Assembly (NCBI GenBank): GCA_046350655.1
Contig: JAXMAB010000008.1
Coordinates: 62,001 to 126,000, forward strand
Direction of reading: 5' to 3'
From: JAEUHO01 sp046350655
GTDB taxonomy: Bacteria; Planctomycetota; PLA2; JAEUHO01
DNA length: 64,000 nt
This document shows positions 26,292 to 34,641 of this stretch, piece by piece; position 1 is the first letter of the stretch; every line of letters begins with the position of its first letter. The notes below the pieces were generated by a model. That model worked only from the letters and a program-made list of their open reading frames with translations. It was not told where the DNA came from and made no database searches. A program made the translations under genes and the position numbers.

Positions 26292-28211
26292 TCAGCGGGC
26301 CGTGGTCGCGACGCGCTTGCCGGCGAGCTCGCGCACCGCCGCCATCACGTCCTGCTCCGTCAGGTGCGCCTTCTCGAAGAGCGCGAACGGGTCGCCCGAG
26401 CCGAGGTACTTGTCCGGCGTGCCGAGGATGCGCATGGGCACCGGGTGCGCGGACTGCACCACGACGTTGGCGATCGCGGCGCCGAGGCCGCCGGTCGTCG
26501 CGCCCTCCTCGGCCGTGACGACGAAGCCCGTCTCGCGCGCGGCGGCGAGCACCGCGTCGCGGTCGAGGGGCTTCACGGTGTGCATGAGGAGCACGCGGAC
26601 GTCGAGGCCGTCCTCGGTCGCGAGGCGCTCGGCCGCGAGCAGCGCCGGGGCCGCCATCATGCCGTTGGCGACGATGGTGCCCGTGCGGCCGGGGCGCAGC
26701 TCGAGGGCCTTGCCGACCTCGAACGGCGTCTGCTCGGTCGTGAGGTTCGGCACCTTCTCGCGCCCGAACCGCAGGAAGACCGGCCCGTCGTGCTGCGCGG
26801 CCCAGCGGACCGCGCGGCGCGCCTGCCAGTAGTCGGCGGGCACGATCACGGTCATGTTCGTGATCGAGGCCATGTTGCTGACGTCCTCGACCGACTGGTG
26901 GGTCGGGCCGTCCTTGCCGACGCTGATGCCGCCGTGGCACGCGGCGACCTTCACGTTGCACTTGCTGTACGCGACCGTGTTGCGGATCTGGTCCCACGAT
27001 CGGCCCGCGAGGAACATCGAGTACGACGCGACGAACGGGACCTTGCCCGAGAGGGCCATGCCCGCCGCCGTGTTGACCATGTTGTTCTCGGCGATGCCCA
27101 TGTCGAAGAAGCGGTCCGGGAACGTCTCGCCGAACTTCTTCGTGAGCGTGGACTCCGCGAGGTCGGCGTCGAGCACGACGACGCGCGGGTCCTCCTTGCC
27201 GAGCGCGACGAGCTCGTCCGAGAGGCCCTGGCGCGTGAGTTCCCAGCCCGGGAACCGCGCCTTCAGCCGCGTCTGGAACGCCGAGAGGTCGTGTTTCTGC
27301 GGGCCGCCGATGGTGGCGATGGCCTCGTCGGCCGCCGCCGCGCCGGAGAAGCCCAGCTCGCGCAGCGCGACGACGAGGTGCTTCTCGCGGTCCGAGAGCG
27401 GCTTGCCGTGCCAGCCCGGCTCCGCCTCGAACGACGGGCACCCGCGCATCATGCGCGTCTGCCAGATCACGACCGACGGCTTGCCGTTCCAGCGCTTCGC
27501 CTTGTGCAGCGCGACCTCGATCTCCTGGAAGTCGTGGCCCCACGCCTCGATTACGTTCCAGCCGAACGCCGCGAACTTGTCGGCGAGCGGGTCGATCGAC
27601 ATCACGTCGTGCGTCCAGCCGTCGATCTGCGCCTCGTTCTTGTCGACCAGCAGCGAGAGGTTGTCGAGGTGGTAGTGCCCGGCGGCCATCGCGGCCTCCC
27701 AGCACTGCCCCTCCTGCAGCTCGCCGTCGCCGACGTTGACCCACACCCGCGGGACGAGGTGCCGACCCGTCGGCGCGTGCTTCTTCAGCCGGTCGCGGCG
27801 CAGCGACAGCGCCATGCCGACGCCGACCGACAGCCCCTGGCCGAGCGAGCCCGTGCCCACCTCGACGCCCGGGACGTAGTGGCGGTTCGGGTGGCCCTGC
27901 AGGTCGGTGCCCGTCGCGCGGAACGTGCCGAGCTTCGTGCGCGGGATGAACCCGCGGTGGGCGAGCAGCGCGTACAGCAGCGCCGAGCAGTGCCCGTTCG
28001 ACAGGATGAAGCGGTCGCGGTCCGGGTCGGCCGGGTCCGTCGGGTTCAGCTTGAGCTCGTTGAAGAACAGCGCCGTCAGGTAGTCGGCGGCCGACAGCGG
28101 CCCGCCCGGGTGCCCCGAGTTGGCGACGTGCGTCATGGTCAGCACGTCGCGGCGGATCTGGCGGGCGATCTCGGCGAGCTCGGCGGGCGTCTTGGGGTCA
28201 CGGGCGGCCAC
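26292..28211 (-). CDS. tkt: Transketolase
   Basis: Thiamine-diphosphate enzyme of 639 residues. The GTG start at 28211 is chosen because GGAGG lies at the right distance. N-terminal TPP domain: NSGHPGGPLSAADY, GTGSLGQGLSVGVGMAL and the metal/TPP motif GDGELQEG (161-168). Central domain: MGIAENNMVNTAAGMA with the catalytic glutamate, and DGPTHQSVEDVSN. C-terminal regulatory domain follows. It is shorter than E. coli-type transketolases and aligns in style with the two-subunit (N plus C) transketolases fused in one chain. It exchanges two-carbon units in the pentose-phosphate and Calvin-type pathways. Confidence 0.93.
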   Translation of the reverse strand: MAARDPKTPAELAEIARQIRRDVLTMTHVANSGHPGGPLSAADYLTALFFNELKLNPTDPADPDRDRFILSNGHCSALLYALLAHRGFIPRTKLGTFRATGTDLQGHPNRHYVPGVEVGTGSLGQGLSVGVGMALSLRRDRLKKHAPTGRHLVPRVWVNVGDGELQEGQCWEAAMAAGHYHLDNLSLLVDKNEAQIDGWTHDVMSIDPLADKFAAFGWNVIEAWGHDFQEIEVALHKAKRWNGKPSVVIWQTRMMRGCPSFEAEPGWHGKPLSDREKHLVVALRELGFSGAAAADEAIATIGGPQKHDLSAFQTRLKARFPGWELTRQGLSDELVALGKEDPRVVVLDADLAESTLTKKFGETFPDRFFDMGIAENNMVNTAAGMALSGKVPFVASYSMFLAGRSWDQIRNTVAYSKCNVKVAACHGGISVGKDGPTHQSVEDVSNMASITNMTVIVPADYWQARRAVRWAAQHDGPVFLRFGREKVPNLTTEQTPFEVGKALELRPGRTGTIVANGMMAAPALLAAERLATEDGLDVRVLLMHTVKPLDRDAVLAAARETGFVVTAEEGATTGGLGAAIANVVVQSAHPVPMRILGTPDKYLGSGDPFALFEKAHLTEQDVMAAVRELAGKRVATTAR

Positions 28212-28401
28212 GGCAGCCTCCGGCGGGCGCGGGGGACGCCGACCTCGGCGGCTCACGACGCTCGATCCGGCGGCATGAAAGCACGGGGGGGCCGCGAGCC
28301 GCAGCGCGGAGGCGGGCGCCGCGCCGTCGGCGGCCGGCACCCCGTCCGGGACCCGAGCCCCCGGCGGGGGACCGCGAGGCCCGGTGGCCGGCGGGGAGCG
28401 C

Positions 28402-28424
28402 CGCCCCGGGGGCGGCCCCGGGGC
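28402..28424 (-). terminator. Hairpin just after RNase P RNA
   Basis: Read on the minus strand, CGCCCCGGGG and CCCCGGGGCG-type arms form a compact GC hairpin six bases beyond the RNA's last paired stem. No T-run is present. Probable 3' end signal of rnpB. Confidence 0.45.
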
Positions 28425-28429
28425 GAAGG

Positions 28430-28826
28430 AAGTCCGTGCGGGCCGTAAGCCGGGTTCTGTCCCCCCCTTGCGAGGGGTGACCGTCATCGATCTCGACCCG
28501 CCGTCGCCGGCGGGCTCAAACGGCCTACCCGGGAGTCCTGCGGCGCGGGCCGCGCCGTGGGGTCCCTTGCGGGGCCCCGTCCTCCTCTATGTGGCCTTTC
28601 TCCCGGTGGGGTTTGCCGTGCCGAGGGCGTTGCCGTCCTCGCGGTGGGCTCTTACCCCACCGTTTCACCCTTACCTGATCCCCGTGAGGGGCCATCGGCG
28701 GTTTGTTCTCTGTTGCGCTGTCCCTGGGCTTGCGCCCGGCGGGCGTTACCCGCCACCGAACCCTGTGGAGCCCGGACTTTCCTCGAGGATCGCTCCTCGC
28801 GACGGTCCTGCCCGCACGGACCCCGG
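28430..28826 (-). ncRNA. rnpB: RNase P RNA, bacterial type A
   Basis: About 397 nt on the minus strand. The universal core is clear: near the 5' end GAGGAAAGTCCGGGCTCC (P4 5' strand region), and at the 3' end ACAGAACCCGGCTTAC (P4 3' strand). The outermost stem P1 is visible as GTCCGTGCGGGC near 28822-28811 pairing exactly with GCCCGCACGGAC at 28443-28432, which fixes both ends. Conserved GGTAAGGGTGAAACGGTG and AGAGCCCACCG segments lie between. It is the catalytic RNA that removes 5' leaders from pre-tRNAs. The ends may be off by a few bases. Confidence 0.97.
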
Positions 28827-28941
28827 CATCCTCCCACGCCGACCGCGCCGCGCAACGCCGGCCCCGTGAGGGCCGCCGGGCCTCGCGTACCGGACGGGCT
28901 CCGCCGACCCGACGCCCCGCGGGCGGGCCTCGCGGTCCCGG

Positions 28942-29736
28942 CTACCAGTCCGTGTCCTTCTTGTGGTCGTTCCACCAGTCGCGGAACTGCTTCGGCCTCG
29001 TCAGCTGGGACTGGCCGGTGAGCGCCTGCAGCGCCTTGCGGAGCGCCGCGCCGTAGACCTCCCACTCGTCCTTCGCCTTGTCCGTCGCGATGCGGTCCTC
29101 GGGGCGGCGGCTCTCCTTGAGGTTCCAGCACGACTCGAAGCGGTCGATCATCCGCCGCACCGGCTCGAGGCGCTTCGCGTGCGGGACCTGCTTGAACCCG
29201 CCGAGCGCGTCGGCGGCGGCCGCGACCACCTTCGGGTCCTCGGAGCCGATGAGTTCGGTGAGCGGCTCGAGCGCGGTCGGCGACGCGATCACGGCGAACG
29301 CGTGGGCGATGCCCGCGTGGAGGCGGAACCGGCGGCGGTAGTCCTTGTGGTCGAGGAGCGCGGCGAGGGGCTTCACGAGCGACGCGTCGTGGACGGTCTC
29401 GACGTACGCGAGGACGCGCTTCTCGACGGCCTCGTCGTCGAACGCGAGCGCCTCGATGGCGGCGCGGGCGGCGTCGGCGCCGTCGAGCGCCTCGAGGGCC
29501 TCGAGGTCCTTGCCGATCTCCTCGCGGAGCTTCTCCGCGCGCGGGCTGCTCGCGTCCTTGCGGAGGCTCCGGCCGAGACGCTCGATCGCCTCGCGGCGGG
29601 CGATCTCGTTGACGGCGGGCGTGGGGGGCGGGCCGTCGGCCCGGGCGGGGGCGAGGGGGAAGCCCGCGACGGCGACCCCGACCGTCGGGCCGGCGACGGC
29701 GAGGCAGAGGGCGAGGAGGCGGGCGCGGGGCGACAT
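28942..29736 (-). CDS. Secreted HEAT-like repeat protein
   Basis: Protein of 264 residues. A signal peptide (to about residue 33, APARADG) precedes helical HEAT-type units (SLVKPLAALLDHKDYRRRF, ALEPLTELIGSEDPKVVAAA). The C-terminus (TGQSQLTRPKQFRDWWNDHK) carries a recurring end found in secreted HEAT proteins where a last repeat is followed by a Trp-rich motif. A GGAAG precedes the ATG at 29736. Third secreted HEAT protein in the window; function unknown. It lies upstream of rnpB in the same direction, with two interspersed-motif copies between. Confidence 0.8.
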   Translation of the reverse strand: MSPRARLLALCLAVAGPTVGVAVAGFPLAPARADGPPPTPAVNEIARREAIERLGRSLRKDASSPRAEKLREEIGKDLEALEALDGADAARAAIEALAFDDEAVEKRVLAYVETVHDASLVKPLAALLDHKDYRRRFRLHAGIAHAFAVIASPTALEPLTELIGSEDPKVVAAAADALGGFKQVPHAKRLEPVRRMIDRFESCWNLKESRRPEDRIATDKAKDEWEVYGAALRKALQALTGQSQLTRPKQFRDWWNDHKKDTDW

Positions 29737-29790
29737 GGTGCTTCCGTTGGGAACGCCGCCGACCCGCGGGGCCCGCGGGGAATCGTACCG

Positions 29791-30840
29791 CTACCGGCGG
29801 CCCCGGCGGGCCGCGGAGATCCGCTGGAGCGACGCGCGCTCCGCGTCCGACAGCCCGGGGAGGCCGACTTCGCCCACCTTCGCGAGGAGGCGGTCGAGTT
29901 CGGCGTCGTCGGCGGAGGGCGACGCGGGGGGCGGCGAGAGCGGCGCCGGGGGGCGGCGATCGGCGGCGCGGCGGGGGTCGCCGGCGCGGCGGAGCAGCGA
30001 CCAGCGGCCTCGGCGGGACGGCCGTTCGTCGTCGTCGGGGGCCGCGCCGCGCTTCCAGGCGTCGGGGTCCTGCCCCCACGGGTCCACCGGCGCGTAGGGG
30101 CCGTCGGTGTGCCGCGCGGCCGCGAGCTCCTGGAGGCAGACCTGGAGGTTCGACAGCCCGATCAGGAAGAGCAGCGTCCCGCCGAAGCCTCGGTCGCTCA
30201 TGCCCCACGCCATCAGCGCGATCGCGCCGAGGATGCCGACCCGCGCGGTCCAGAGCGTCGCCCAGTTCGGGTGGCGCCTGAGCGCGAGGGTCCCGCGGAG
30301 CACGCGGCCTCCGTCCATCGGGAAGAGCGGGAGGAGGTTGAAGCCGAGCAGCCAGGCGTTCGTGAACCAGAGGTACCAGCCGAGGTCGAGCGGGAACCCG
30401 TACGACCCGACGCGGAGCGGCGGCGCGCGGCCGTCGAGCAGGAGCCCGAGCAGGATCCACGGCACGTGCGAGAGCGGACCCGCGATCGCGACGACGATCT
30501 CCGCGCGCGGGTGGGGCGGCGCCGCCGCGAAGTGCGCGAGCCCGCCGAGCGCCGACAGCGTGATCGTCGGCGTCTGGATCCGGTAGCGCCGGCCCGCCCA
30601 CGCGTGGCACAGCTCGTGGACGAGGACGATCAGGTAGAGGCCGACCTGGAACCCGAGGCCGAGCGCCAGGCCCTCGAGCAGGCCCACGCCCGGCCAGCGC
30701 GTCGTCTGGTAGACCGAGAGCAGCAACACGAGCACCGCCGTCCAGTAGACGCGGATCTCGATCCCGAACAGGTGGCCGAGGCGCCAGGAGTAGGCGAGGA
30801 CGCGCCGCGCGCCGCCGAGGGGGTCGTAGGGGTCGTACAC
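29791..30840 (-). CDS. Site-2-protease-type M50 membrane metallopeptidase
   Basis: Polytopic membrane protein of 349 residues. The HExxH motif is HELCH (75-79) in a membrane helix, and the third zinc ligand motif NLLPLFPMDGG ends with D176, as in S2P/rhomboid-independent intramembrane proteases. Four to six helices span about 33-245. The hydrophilic tail (about 250-349) is Pro/Arg-rich and has no recognised PDZ or CBS domain. The GTG at 30840 is preferred because the longer frame upstream runs through repeat DNA. Such enzymes cleave transmembrane regulators or remnant signal peptides. The substrate is unknown. Confidence 0.88.
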   Translation of the reverse strand: MYDPYDPLGGARRVLAYSWRLGHLFGIEIRVYWTAVLVLLLSVYQTTRWPGVGLLEGLALGLGFQVGLYLIVLVHELCHAWAGRRYRIQTPTITLSALGGLAHFAAAPPHPRAEIVVAIAGPLSHVPWILLGLLLDGRAPPLRVGSYGFPLDLGWYLWFTNAWLLGFNLLPLFPMDGGRVLRGTLALRRHPNWATLWTARVGILGAIALMAWGMSDRGFGGTLLFLIGLSNLQVCLQELAAARHTDGPYAPVDPWGQDPDAWKRGAAPDDDERPSRRGRWSLLRRAGDPRRAADRRPPAPLSPPPASPSADDAELDRLLAKVGEVGLPGLSDAERASLQRISAARRGRR

Positions 30841-31000
30841 GGGCCGCCATCCTACGGTCCGGCCACGGTCCCCGGCCGGGTGCGTACCGTCCGGGCCCGT
30901 CCGGTACCCTCCATCCGTCCCCGCGAGGGGCGCGACGGCCGCCGGGCCTCGCGTACCCCTCGGGGGCCGCCGTCCCGTCCCCGACGCGCCCCGAGGTCCC

Positions 31001-32197
31001 ATGTCCGACGACCCGCTGCTCCGGTTCCGGTCGCGATTCCCGATCCTCGAGAAGACGACCTACCTGATCTCCAACTCGCTGGGCGCCATGCCCGCGGAGA
31101 CCGAGGTGGACCTGCTCGAGTACGCGCGGACCTGGAAGACGCGGGGCGTGCGCGCGTGGGCGGAGACGTGGTGGGACCTCGCGCGGGGCGTGGGCGACCA
31201 GATCGGCACGTTGTTCGGCGCGCCGAAGGACACGGTGTCGATGCACCAGAACGTCACGATCGCGGAGGCGGTCGTGATCTCGGCGTTCGACTTCCGGGGG
31301 CCGCGCAACGGCGTCGTCTACTCGTCGATGAACTTCCCGTCGGTGCGGTACCTGTACTCGGAGCTCGCGGCGAGCAAGGGCGCGCGCGTGACGGAGGTGC
31401 CGAGCCCGGACGGGATCACCGTGCCGACGGAGGCGATGCTCGCGGCGATCGACGAGACGACGCTGCTCGTGCCGATCAGCCACGTGCTGTTCCAGAGCAG
31501 CTACGTGCAGGACGCGAAGGCGATCTGCGCGAAGGCGAAGGCGGTGGGCGCGCACGTCGTGCTCGACGCGTTCCAGAGCGTGGGCACGGTGCCCGTCGAC
31601 GTGAACGAGCTCGGGTGCTCGTTCCTGATCGGCGGGACGCTGAAGTGGCTGTGCGGCGGGCCCGGCGGCGGGTTCCTCTACGTCCGGCCGGACCTGATCG
31701 ACGCGCTGACGCCGCGGTTCACGGGGTGGATGGCGCACCCGGAGCCGTTCGCGTTCGAGGGGCCGCCCATGCGGCGGACGACGGGCGCGTACCGGTGGAT
31801 GAACGGCACGGCGCCGGTGCCGGCGCTGTACGCGTGCCGCGCGGGCCCGCGGATCGTGGCCGAGGCGGGCCCGGCCGCCATCCGCGCGAAGAGCGAGCGG
31901 CAGACGAAGCGGCTGGTGGAGGCGGCGCTCGCGCGCGGGTGGAAGGTGAACGCGCCGATGGACCCGGCGCGGCGCGGCGGCACCGTGGCGATCGACGTGC
32001 CGAACGCGAAGTACGTGAAGTTCGAGCTGCTCGCGCGCGAGGTGATCGTCGACTACCGGCCGGGCGCGGGCATCCGCGTGTCGCCGCACTTCTACACGTC
32101 GGACGAGGAGTGCGACCGCGCGATCGACGAGATCGCCGACATCCTGCGGACCGGCGCGTGGAAGAAGCACGAGACCGTCAAGACGGTGGTCACGTGA
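31001..32197 (+). CDS. Kynureninase-like PLP-dependent enzyme
   Basis: Class V aminotransferase-fold enzyme of 398 residues. PLP-binding D189 in VVLDAFQS and Schiff-base lysine K215 in GGTLKWLCGGPGG are clear. The LISNSLGAMP start and TGWMAHPEPF region fit kynureninase-like proteins rather than cysteine desulfurases. Expected reaction: kynurenine to anthranilate plus alanine. The stop overlaps by four bases with a kynurenine formamidase gene, which supports the assignment. A Gly/Ala-lyase on a related substrate cannot be excluded. No tryptophan 2,3-dioxygenase gene is in the window. Confidence 0.85.
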   Translation: MSDDPLLRFRSRFPILEKTTYLISNSLGAMPAETEVDLLEYARTWKTRGVRAWAETWWDLARGVGDQIGTLFGAPKDTVSMHQNVTIAEAVVISAFDFRGPRNGVVYSSMNFPSVRYLYSELAASKGARVTEVPSPDGITVPTEAMLAAIDETTLLVPISHVLFQSSYVQDAKAICAKAKAVGAHVVLDAFQSVGTVPVDVNELGCSFLIGGTLKWLCGGPGGGFLYVRPDLIDALTPRFTGWMAHPEPFAFEGPPMRRTTGAYRWMNGTAPVPALYACRAGPRIVAEAGPAAIRAKSERQTKRLVEAALARGWKVNAPMDPARRGGTVAIDVPNAKYVKFELLAREVIVDYRPGAGIRVSPHFYTSDEECDRAIDEIADILRTGAWKKHETVKTVVT

Positions 32198-32832
32198 GGC
32201 GCATCCTCGACATCTCGCGGCCGGTGCGGGCCGGGATCCCGGTGTGGCCGGGCGACACGCCGTTCGAGTACCGGCGTTCGTGGAAGATCGGCGGCGGGTG
32301 CCCGGTGAACGTCGGGCAGGTGACGATGAGCCTGCACACGGGCGCGCACACCGACGCGCCGTACCACTTCGACGACGCCGGCGCGGCGATCGCCGACGTG
32401 GACCTCGCGAAGTACCTGGGCCCGTGCGTCGTCGTGGACGCGAGGCCCGCCGGCCGCGGGCTCGTGCCGGCGGACCTGCCCGCGGGCACCGAGGCCGCGC
32501 TGCGCGGCGCGCCGCGGCTGCTCGTGCGCCTGTACGCCGCGCGTCCGACGGGGTTCGACGAGCACCTGCCGCACCTGACGCCCGAGACGGCCGACTGGCT
32601 GGCGGCGCGCGGGGTCGTGCTGGTGGGGGTGGACAGCGACTCGATGGACGCGTTCGACAGCAAGGAACTGGCGGCGCACCATCGGCTCGCGCGCCACGGG
32701 ATCGCGATCCTCGAGGGGATCGACCTCTCGGCGGTGACCCCGGGCGTCTACGACCTCGTGGCGCTGCCGCTGCGGCTCGAGGGGGCCGACGCGAGCCCCG
32801 TGCGGGCCGTGCTCGTCACGCGCGAGGGCTGA
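32194..32832 (+). CDS. kynB: Kynurenine formamidase / cyclase-family metal hydrolase
   Basis: Protein of 212 residues from the GTG within the four-base overlap with the kynureninase-like gene. It has the cyclase/KynB metal motif HTGAHTDAPYHF (H48, H52, D54) and the family opening ILDISRPVRAGIPVWPGD; a later acidic/Ser region GVDSDSMDAFDSKELAAHH is typical. The enzyme hydrolyses N-formylkynurenine to kynurenine and formate. Coupling to kynureninase makes a tryptophan-catabolic or anthranilate-supplying step the simplest reading. Its stop is directly followed by a cluster of interspersed-motif repeats. Confidence 0.9.
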   Translation: MRRILDISRPVRAGIPVWPGDTPFEYRRSWKIGGGCPVNVGQVTMSLHTGAHTDAPYHFDDAGAAIADVDLAKYLGPCVVVDARPAGRGLVPADLPAGTEAALRGAPRLLVRLYAARPTGFDEHLPHLTPETADWLAARGVVLVGVDSDSMDAFDSKELAAHHRLARHGIAILEGIDLSAVTPGVYDLVALPLRLEGADASPVRAVLVTREG

Positions 32833-32833
32833 C

Positions 32834-32932
32834 CGCGAGGCCCGGCCCGCGTCGTCCGCCGGGCCTCGCGTGCGCGAACGGGCCTCGCGTCGGCGAACGG
32901 GGGCTGCATGAGCCAGCGGGCCTTGCGTCGGC
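32834..32932. repeat. Cluster of GCGAGGCCCG-family repeats after kynB
   Basis: One forward copy (near 32835), an inverted copy (near 32860), and then two more head-to-tail units with the spacer CGAAC (GGGCCTCGCGTCGGCGAACG, near 32879) and a one-base variant GGGCCTTGCG near 32919. The outer pair can fold into a hairpin. Spacer text matches that in the 3782-3880 array, so unit and spacer spread together. Confidence 0.75.
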
Positions 32933-33021
32933 GGAGGGGGCGGCGGTCCTTCGGGTGGTTGCGGTGGGGGGACGGGTCCGTACCGTAGCGGTCTCCTGCG
33001 TCCGTCCCTGCGAGGTTCCCC

Positions 33022-33519
33022 ATGGCCGACACCCCCGTCCCGTGCGTCGAGCAGCGAGCGTTGATGGCCGAGCTCGAGGCGTTGGTGCCGGTGTTGCGGT
33101 CGGTGGACCCGGCGAAGCCGAGCGAGGCCGAGAAGACGCTGTCGGCGACGGTGCCGTTGACGGGGCTGCGGGCGGCGCGGATCCGCGCGCTGGCGACGGT
33201 GGGGATGGAGCAGGGGTGGCTGCTCACGAAGGCGGCGGGGCCGAAGGTGAAGTTCGGCCGGCTGGCGAAGGATCTGGGCGGCTACAGCGTGGACGCGGTG
33301 TGGATGGAGGGGCCGGCGGCGGGCCACACGCACCTGAACGGCGAGATCAACCTCGGCTTCGCGTGGAAGGGCCACCCGACGTTCGACGGCCGTCCGCAGG
33401 GGTGGGTGGTCTTCCCGCCGATGTCGCACCACATCCCGACGGTGACCGGCGGCGAGATGTTGCTCTTCTACTTCCTGCCCGGCGGCAAGGTCGCCTGGGA
33501 CCCTCCCCCGGCGAAGTGA
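33022..33519 (+). CDS. DUF4863 / 4-hydroxylaminobenzoate-lyase-like protein
   Basis: Protein of 165 residues. It resembles the DUF4863 family, whose characterised member PnbB converts 4-hydroxylaminobenzoate to protocatechuate. The C-terminal half (about 85-160) has a cupin-like beta pattern with GHTHLNGEINLGF, SHHIPTVTGGEMLLFYFLPGG. It lies 189 bp after kynB on the same strand, beyond the repeat cluster; TACCGT at 32981-32986 is a possible own -10. Association with kynureninase, which yields anthranilate, hints at metabolism of a substituted aminobenzoate. The family call is from recall of its sequence features. Confidence 0.7.
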   Translation: MADTPVPCVEQRALMAELEALVPVLRSVDPAKPSEAEKTLSATVPLTGLRAARIRALATVGMEQGWLLTKAAGPKVKFGRLAKDLGGYSVDAVWMEGPAAGHTHLNGEINLGFAWKGHPTFDGRPQGWVVFPPMSHHIPTVTGGEMLLFYFLPGGKVAWDPPPAK

Positions 33520-33558
33520 TCGCGAAACAACGGGCGGCAACCCCCGTGGCTTCCGCGT

Positions 33559-33602
33559 CGACAGCGAAACAAACGTCTACGACCCCTTTGTTCCGGTGTC
33601 GG
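33559..33602. repeat. Third copy of the GAAACAAACGTCTACGACCC repeat, overlapping a gene end
   Basis: Shares a 24-nt identical core with unit 1 at 6496 (CGAAAC...CCCCTT). A weaker, diverged copy may lie just upstream (about 33523-33558). The repeat supplies the last codons and TAG stop of the PAP2 gene on the minus strand (33577 onward), so insertion or spread of this element may have set that protein's C-terminus. Confidence 0.75.
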
Positions 33603-34518
33603 CGCGCAGGCGGGACTCGAGGGGGCGGCCCCAGCGGAGCACGGCGAAGGCGAGGAGGAAGCCGCAGACCACGTCCACGACGTAGTGGTAGCGGAGGTAC
33701 ATCGTCGAGAAGATCAGCAGGATCACCGGCACCAGCAGCGCCCAGTAGGCCCAGCGCACGCCCTCGCGCCGCGCGATCACGAGGCACACGAACGACAGCG
33801 CGGTGTGCCCCGACGGCCAGCAGTCCTGCTTGATCCACTCCGCCGCGAAGATCGACGCGCGCAGCTCCTCCGCGAACCAGAGCCCCTCCATCGGCAGCGA
33901 GAAGTGCGCCGGGTACAGCCCCAGCTTGTTCACGTTCGGCCCCGTCGCGGGCACGAGGAAGTACCCCACGTACGACCCGTACAGGCACAACAACACGTCG
34001 AACAGCCCCCGCTCGAGCCCGCCCGCCGTCTTCCGCAGCACCATCGCGACGAGCATCACCAGCGGGATCGCGTAGTAGAACGCGTACACCGCCTGCAGCA
34101 GCTCGGTCAGCCACGGCGTCGCCATCCCGTCGAGCATCACGTTCGGGTTCCGCCCGAGGAACGCCCACGTGTCGAGCTCGTACAGCAGCCGCTCCTGGTG
34201 CCACGGGTTCGCGTACGGCACGACGAACGCCAGCATCAGGAACGAGAACGGCGCCACCCCGATCGTGAACGCCGCCCGCACGAGCCCCGGGGTCATCCCC
34301 GTCCTGCCGCGCACCGCCGCCGCCACCGCGAGCGTCGCCACCGACGCCCCGCCGTACCACGCGAACGACTTCCACGCCTCCGGCAGCGCCCCGACCCGCA
34401 GCACCGTCACCAGCAGCACGAACCCGTAGAACCCGAGGTGGACCTTGTCCACGGGGTGCAGCCACGGCGCGCGCACGTCGCCGGGCGGGGCCAACGGCGC
34501 GGGGGAGGAGGTCGTCAC
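33577..34518 (-). CDS. PAP2-family membrane phosphatase/phosphotransferase
   Basis: Polytopic membrane protein of 313 residues from a GTG at 34518. Helices occur at about 25-50, 60-80, 90-110, 145-165, 180-200 and, near the end, 260-300. PAP2 motifs: the PSGHTAL motif and a later RYHYVVDV with the catalytic-type histidine; GPNVNK precedes. This arrangement fits the PAP2-like inositolphosphotransferase/AUR1 branch (PAP2_3), so it may act on lipid phosphates or transfer phospho-headgroups. The last residues (TGTKGS) are encoded inside the second interspersed repeat. Substrate unknown. Confidence 0.85.
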   Translation of the reverse strand: MTTSSPAPLAPPGDVRAPWLHPVDKVHLGFYGFVLLVTVLRVGALPEAWKSFAWYGGASVATLAVAAAVRGRTGMTPGLVRAAFTIGVAPFSFLMLAFVVPYANPWHQERLLYELDTWAFLGRNPNVMLDGMATPWLTELLQAVYAFYYAIPLVMLVAMVLRKTAGGLERGLFDVLLCLYGSYVGYFLVPATGPNVNKLGLYPAHFSLPMEGLWFAEELRASIFAAEWIKQDCWPSGHTALSFVCLVIARREGVRWAYWALLVPVILLIFSTMYLRYHYVVDVVCGFLLAFAVLRWGRPLESRLRADTGTKGS

Positions 34519-34641
34519 GCGCGGCGGAGGATACCGGGCCGCCCGGTGACGGCGACCCCTCTCCCGGGACCGCGAGGCCCGGCGGCCGCCGCGCCCCGCC
34601 GTCGGCCTGTCGGCGGGGGCCCGTAGCGTGGACGCGCCCCC

